DNA from: Phycisphaerae bacterium
Lineage (GTDB): Bacteria > Planctomycetota > Phycisphaerae > Phycisphaerales > SM1A02
DNA length: 7,495 bases
Direction of reading: 5' to 3'
Assembly (NCBI GenBank): GCA_016873375.1
Contig: VGXJ01000080.1
Coordinates: 1 to 7,495, forward strand
Shown: in pieces, positions 4,699 to 7,495 of the stretch
How positions within the stretch are numbered: the stretch's first letter is position 1
How the letters are laid out: every line of letters starts with the position of its first letter
Notes under the pieces: model-generated
Databases searched by the model: none
Seen by the model: only the letters and a program-made list of their open reading frames with translations
What the model was told of the DNA's origin: nothing
Program-made: the position numbers and the translations under genes

Positions 4699-7248
4699 TC
4701 AGTCGTTCGTCTCCACCGCCGCGGTGGCCTCGAGCAATGACACAGGCCAAGGGCCGTTTCGCGCGGCATCGGTCGCACGCACCTTGGCCACGAACCCGGC
4801 ATCGATCGGTGTGGAGGCATGACCCCACTGCGAGCGCAGCCATGTCGCGAGCAATGCAAGATCCGCATCCGACTGGATCGGCGCCGCTGGCATGACGCCT
4901 CGATAGGTGATGCCCTCGATCTCAAGCTCGCCCTCGAGCCCATGCAGCAGGATGCGCACGAGCCGCGAAGGATCGCCCGTTACAAAAGGACTGTTGCGCA
5001 AGGGTGGATAGACCGGTGGCATGCCGCTGCCACTGGCCTGGTGGCAGCCCACGCAGTTGCCAAAGAGCAGACGGCCGCGTTCCTCGGCGCTGAGTTCCGC
5101 CTTGGGAAGGGCATAGCCCGCGCGGCCAGGCCATGAGAGTTGCGGATCCACGAGCACGGCGGCCGCTCGGACCGCACGCGGTCCGGTGGCGACCAGTTCG
5201 CCCCAGCCGACGGGCTGGCCCCGCATGCGCAGGAGCCTCGCGTCCTTGCTGCCGGGCTTCGTCCACGATGCCACGCGATCAAGGATCGACGATGCGACCT
5301 GTGGCTGCGTCGACGCCGCACGCGCTGCCAGCGCGAGCAGGGCCTCGTTCAAGCGCTCGTTGCCGTGCGCAAGGACCTGTGCTGCGCACTCCTGCACCAG
5401 GGCACGCACGCCGGCATCGCGCGCATCGGCAAGCGTGAGCGACCACTCGAGGAGGAGCATCGAGCGCCCCTTGATCCCACTGGCCAGCGCCGCCCGCCGC
5501 GGCGCATCCTTCAGCACAGTGCGCGTGGCGGCGAGCCGCGCCACGGCCTCGATGAAGAGGCGATCGTCATGCAGTTCGCCTAGCGCGGCGAGTGCGGCGA
5601 TCGCCACGCCGCGCGCTGGATCCTGTGCCAATCGCTCGAGGATGGCCACGCTCTGCTCCACATGCTGCCCGCCATGCAGCATGCCCGCGGCATGGATCGC
5701 GGCATCAGCTCGCAGCCGTGCATCGCGATCGAAGGAGAGCGCCTCGAGGAGCGCCGCATCGCCGGCGCCGAGCATCATGAGCGTGCAGGCCGCCGAGTGG
5801 CGCACCGCAGGGTCGACGGCCACGCCTCGTGCCAATTCGGTGAGCGCGGGCACGGTCGACACCCGGTTTCCCTCGACCAGCAGTCGCGACGCATGGTCGC
5901 GAAGGTGGCCGCTCGGGCCTGCAATGTGCCCGACGAGCGCGCCATCGCCAGCGCGGGTGAGATCCACTCGCGCGCGCAGCGGCCGATCCACCGGCACCAC
6001 GCGCCAGATGCGCCCCTGGTCGATCGGTCGATCGAGGCCACGCGACTCGACCTGCGCACGAAGGAAGCTCGTCATGAAGATGCGATGCTGGATGATGCCG
6101 CGGCTGATGTCGGCGATGTAGAGCGCACCATCGGGACCGATCTTGAGGTCGCACGGACGGAACCGCTCGCTGGTACTCGTCATGAACTCGCCGCCCACAG
6201 GCATGGGCTCTGCCACTGGACCCGTCTCGCGCTCGGTGATCCGGTAGTGCTTGACTGCATTGGCGCATGGTGCGCAGACGAAGGCATCGCCGCGCATCGG
6301 CTCACCGAGCACGATGTCGCGGTTGATGACCGGTCCGCACGCGGCTGTGACCTGCACGAGCCGACCATCGTTGAGCATGCCCGCTCGATAGGCACGGTTG
6401 ATCCCTGGCGTCAGGTGCGCGGGCCATGTGCGCGCATCCTCAACCACGCGCTGCGGCACGCCGGGCAGGCTCGATGCACCGAGCGTGCGCGCCGCCATCC
6501 ACCGCGGGACAAGATCGATCAGCAGGGGGTCGCTGTTGGGCGTGATGAGCAGCCGACCGAAGTCATCGATCGCCTGTCCCCACTGGCCCTCCACCGGCGT
6601 GGCGAACGCCGCAAAGCCCATGCCATGATCGACGAACCCCGCCTGGTGCTGGCTCGGCACGAAGGAGCCGTCGTGGCACCAGGTGAGCGCGTTACCCGCG
6701 TGCTCGGGACTGTCGAGGCCCGCGAAGCCCGAGGCGACGATCGTCGTCGACTCGGCGCGACCATCGCCATCGAGATCCCGCGCCCACAGGAGGTGCGGCG
6801 GCTCGATGATGAGCGTGCCGCCGCGGTGAAAGGCGATCGAGCGCGGCAGGACCAGCGCATCGAGCACGACCTGCCTTTCGTCCATGCGGCCATCCCCATC
6901 GCGATCGACCAGGCGCACGATGCTGCCGTTGGGATCGCGTTCGCGCGAACCATCGATGTCGCTCATGTAGCCCGGCATCTGGACGACCCAGAGCGATCCG
7001 TCGGGATGGAACGCCATGGCCACGGGCGCGACGACCATCGGTTCGGAGGCCACCAGTTCGACGCGGAAGCCATCGGCCACGCGCAGGGTGGCCAACGCCT
7101 GCTCAGGCGTGAGTGCGGGGCTGTCAACCGAAAGCCATGCCGCCGGAAGAGGCGGCTGCGGCTCACCGCGCTGGTCACCCTGCTGCGCATGCGCTGCCGA
7201 CGCAACCGCCAACGCCAGGGTCAGCCTCGATGCGTGCGCACGGTGCAT
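4699..7248 (-). CDS. PVC-type membrane-bound dehydrogenase: beta-propeller, HEAT repeats, cytochrome c
   Basis: An 849-aa exported protein. The chosen ATG opens a clear signal peptide (MHRAHASR, hydrophobic LTLALAVASA, cut after AHA at about 21). Residues 55-420 form the beta-propeller of the 'putative membrane-bound dehydrogenase' family: FRVELVASEP (61-70), FHPDGSLWVVQMPGY (80-94), two Ca-type loops DRDGDG (115-120) and DLDGDG (158-163), and a closing ALYIADISRGIIQHRIFMT...RGLD...GRIWRV block (375-417). Residues about 460-660 are helical Ala/Leu repeats of HEAT type. Residues 718-808 are a cytochrome c domain with C732-x-x-C735-H736 binding haem and M786 (GVMPA) the likely distal ligand. 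The family is thought to oxidise sugars or related compounds in the periplasm and pass electrons to the haem; the substrate here is unknown. The frame continues upstream of the ATG, but that part is not protein-like. No good Shine-Dalgarno precedes the start. It converges on the PDZ gene. Confidence 0.9.
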   Translation of the reverse strand: MHRAHASRLTLALAVASAAHAQQGDQRGEPQPPLPAAWLSVDSPALTPEQALATLRVADGFRVELVASEPMVVAPVAMAFHPDGSLWVVQMPGYMSDIDGSRERDPNGSIVRLVDRDGDGRMDERQVVLDALVLPRSIAFHRGGTLIIEPPHLLWARDLDGDGRAESTTIVASGFAGLDSPEHAGNALTWCHDGSFVPSQHQAGFVDHGMGFAAFATPVEGQWGQAIDDFGRLLITPNSDPLLIDLVPRWMAARTLGASSLPGVPQRVVEDARTWPAHLTPGINRAYRAGMLNDGRLVQVTAACGPVINRDIVLGEPMRGDAFVCAPCANAVKHYRITERETGPVAEPMPVGGEFMTSTSERFRPCDLKIGPDGALYIADISRGIIQHRIFMTSFLRAQVESRGLDRPIDQGRIWRVVPVDRPLRARVDLTRAGDGALVGHIAGPSGHLRDHASRLLVEGNRVSTVPALTELARGVAVDPAVRHSAACTLMMLGAGDAALLEALSFDRDARLRADAAIHAAGMLHGGQHVEQSVAILERLAQDPARGVAIAALAALGELHDDRLFIEAVARLAATRTVLKDAPRRAALASGIKGRSMLLLEWSLTLADARDAGVRALVQECAAQVLAHGNERLNEALLALAARAASTQPQVASSILDRVASWTKPGSKDARLLRMRGQPVGWGELVATGPRAVRAAAVLVDPQLSWPGRAGYALPKAELSAEERGRLLFGNCVGCHQASGSGMPPVYPPLRNSPFVTGDPSRLVRILLHGLEGELEIEGITYRGVMPAAPIQSDADLALLATWLRSQWGHASTPIDAGFVAKVRATDAARNGPWPVSLLEATAAVETND

Positions 7249-7346
7249 CGACCGAGTGTAGGTCGCCGACACACCGATGGCGCTCGCCCATGGAGGGATG
7301 CTGATGTGCACCTGCTGCGTCGATCGGTACCGCCTTCTGGAGTCCG
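7249..7346 (-). other. Leader region of the dehydrogenase gene
   Basis: This 98-bp gap follows the stop of the upstream minus-strand gene. Next to the dehydrogenase start, GTGT (7256-7259) plus GTC (7262-7264) can pair with GAC (7268-7270) plus ACAC (7271-7274), giving a 7-bp stem with a 2-nt bulge and a 3-nt loop. It covers the place where a ribosome site would be expected. An 8-bp palindrome CGGTACCG lies at 7325-7332. I see no convincing promoter boxes. Confidence 0.35.
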
Positions 7347-7495
7347 TCAGCGGCCGGACTTCTCGCGCCGATGCCACTCGCGAGACCACTGGAGCCACAT
7401 CGGCATGACGACCTCCTCCTGCATGGTGTGCATCCACTGCATGCCGAAGCGCAGATCCATCATGGCGAAGAACATGCGCTCCTGGGTGGTCAGGC
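7347..7495 (-). CDS. 3' end of an unknown minus-strand gene, Met/Trp-rich C-terminus
   Basis: Reading leftward from the right edge, one frame stays open for 48 codons and stops with TGA at 7349-7347. The 5' part is outside the window. The translated end begins LTTQERMFFAMMDLRFGMQW and continues through MHTMQEEVVMPMWLQW to the tail SREWHRREKSGR. In 48 residues there are eight methionines and four tryptophans, in an amphipathic, probably helical pattern with a basic terminus. Such composition is not what a random GC-rich frame gives, and the alternative frame through the same bases reads as His/Ala/Arg/Gly-rich shadow. No family recognised. It may share a transcript with the dehydrogenase, 98 bp downstream. 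Coding status is likely; function unknown. Confidence 0.6.
   Translation of the reverse strand, partial: LTTQERMFFAMMDLRFGMQWMHTMQEEVVMPMWLQWSREWHRREKSGR

Noticed and set aside
5186..6121. Plus-strand open frame (311 codons) inside the dehydrogenase
   Set aside because: Low-complexity Ser/Ala/Arg composition, antisense to a gene with clear family motifs.
6413..6425. Possible tRNA, CRISPR or insertion-sequence signals anywhere in the window
   Set aside because: I looked for tRNA arms, regularly spaced long repeats, terminal inverted repeats and transposase motifs on both strands and found none. The coordinates are only a placeholder inside a coding gene.
7249..7437. A 63-residue N-terminal extension of the dehydrogenase frame
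   Set aside because: It has no export signal, places the clear signal peptide internally, reads as Arg/His/Ala/Ser-rich shadow sequence, and overlaps the better-looking end of the upstream gene.

Overview
The window is GC-rich DNA with dense genes, few and short gaps, TGA as the stop of every complete or 3'-intact gene, and several ATGA stop/start overlaps. The best lineage marker is the large minus-strand gene at 4699-7248. It is a secreted beta-propeller, HEAT-repeat and cytochrome c protein of the 'PVC-type dehydrogenase' kind, which is abundant in Planctomycetota and Verrucomicrobiota. A DUF1080 (3-keto-disaccharide hydrolase-like) protein at the left edge fits the same groups. I infer a planctomycete, perhaps of the Phycisphaerae; there is no rRNA or other phylogenetic marker to settle this.

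Layout. On the plus strand, in order: the 3' end of a protein with two DUF1080-like modules (to 686); an MBL-fold hydrolase of the YtnP-like lactonase type (712-1548); a 64-aa membrane protein coupled to it by ATGA (1545-1739); a gap of about 110 bp with a degenerate 11-bp tandem repeat (1731-1798); two small exported proteins that look like paralogs and overlap by ATGA (1849-2139 and 2136-2471); deoC, a deoxyribose-phosphate aldolase of the eukaryote-like long subfamily (2478-3392); a gap of about 150 bp with two hairpins (3405-3450); and an exported PDZ-domain protein with no protease domain (3542-4672). Converging on it from the right, on the minus strand, are the PVC-type dehydrogenase (4699-7248) and, upstream of that, the 3' end of another gene (7347-7495) that is open at the window edge and has no start codon upstream of the edge.

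How the genes may work together. The tight spacing from the DUF1080 gene to the 64-aa gene suggests one transcript. The two small exported proteins and deoC form a second tight cluster with its own strong ribosome-binding site. Most products carry export signals (the two small proteins, the PDZ protein, the dehydrogenase), so this is a region of cell-envelope and carbohydrate or oxidative functions plus one cytosolic nucleoside-catabolic enzyme. No single pathway links them. I found no RNA gene, CRISPR array, insertion sequence or phage gene. The least explained items are the paired small proteins, the repeat array in front of them, the aldolase's insertion beside its Schiff-base lysine, and the Met-rich tail at the right edge.
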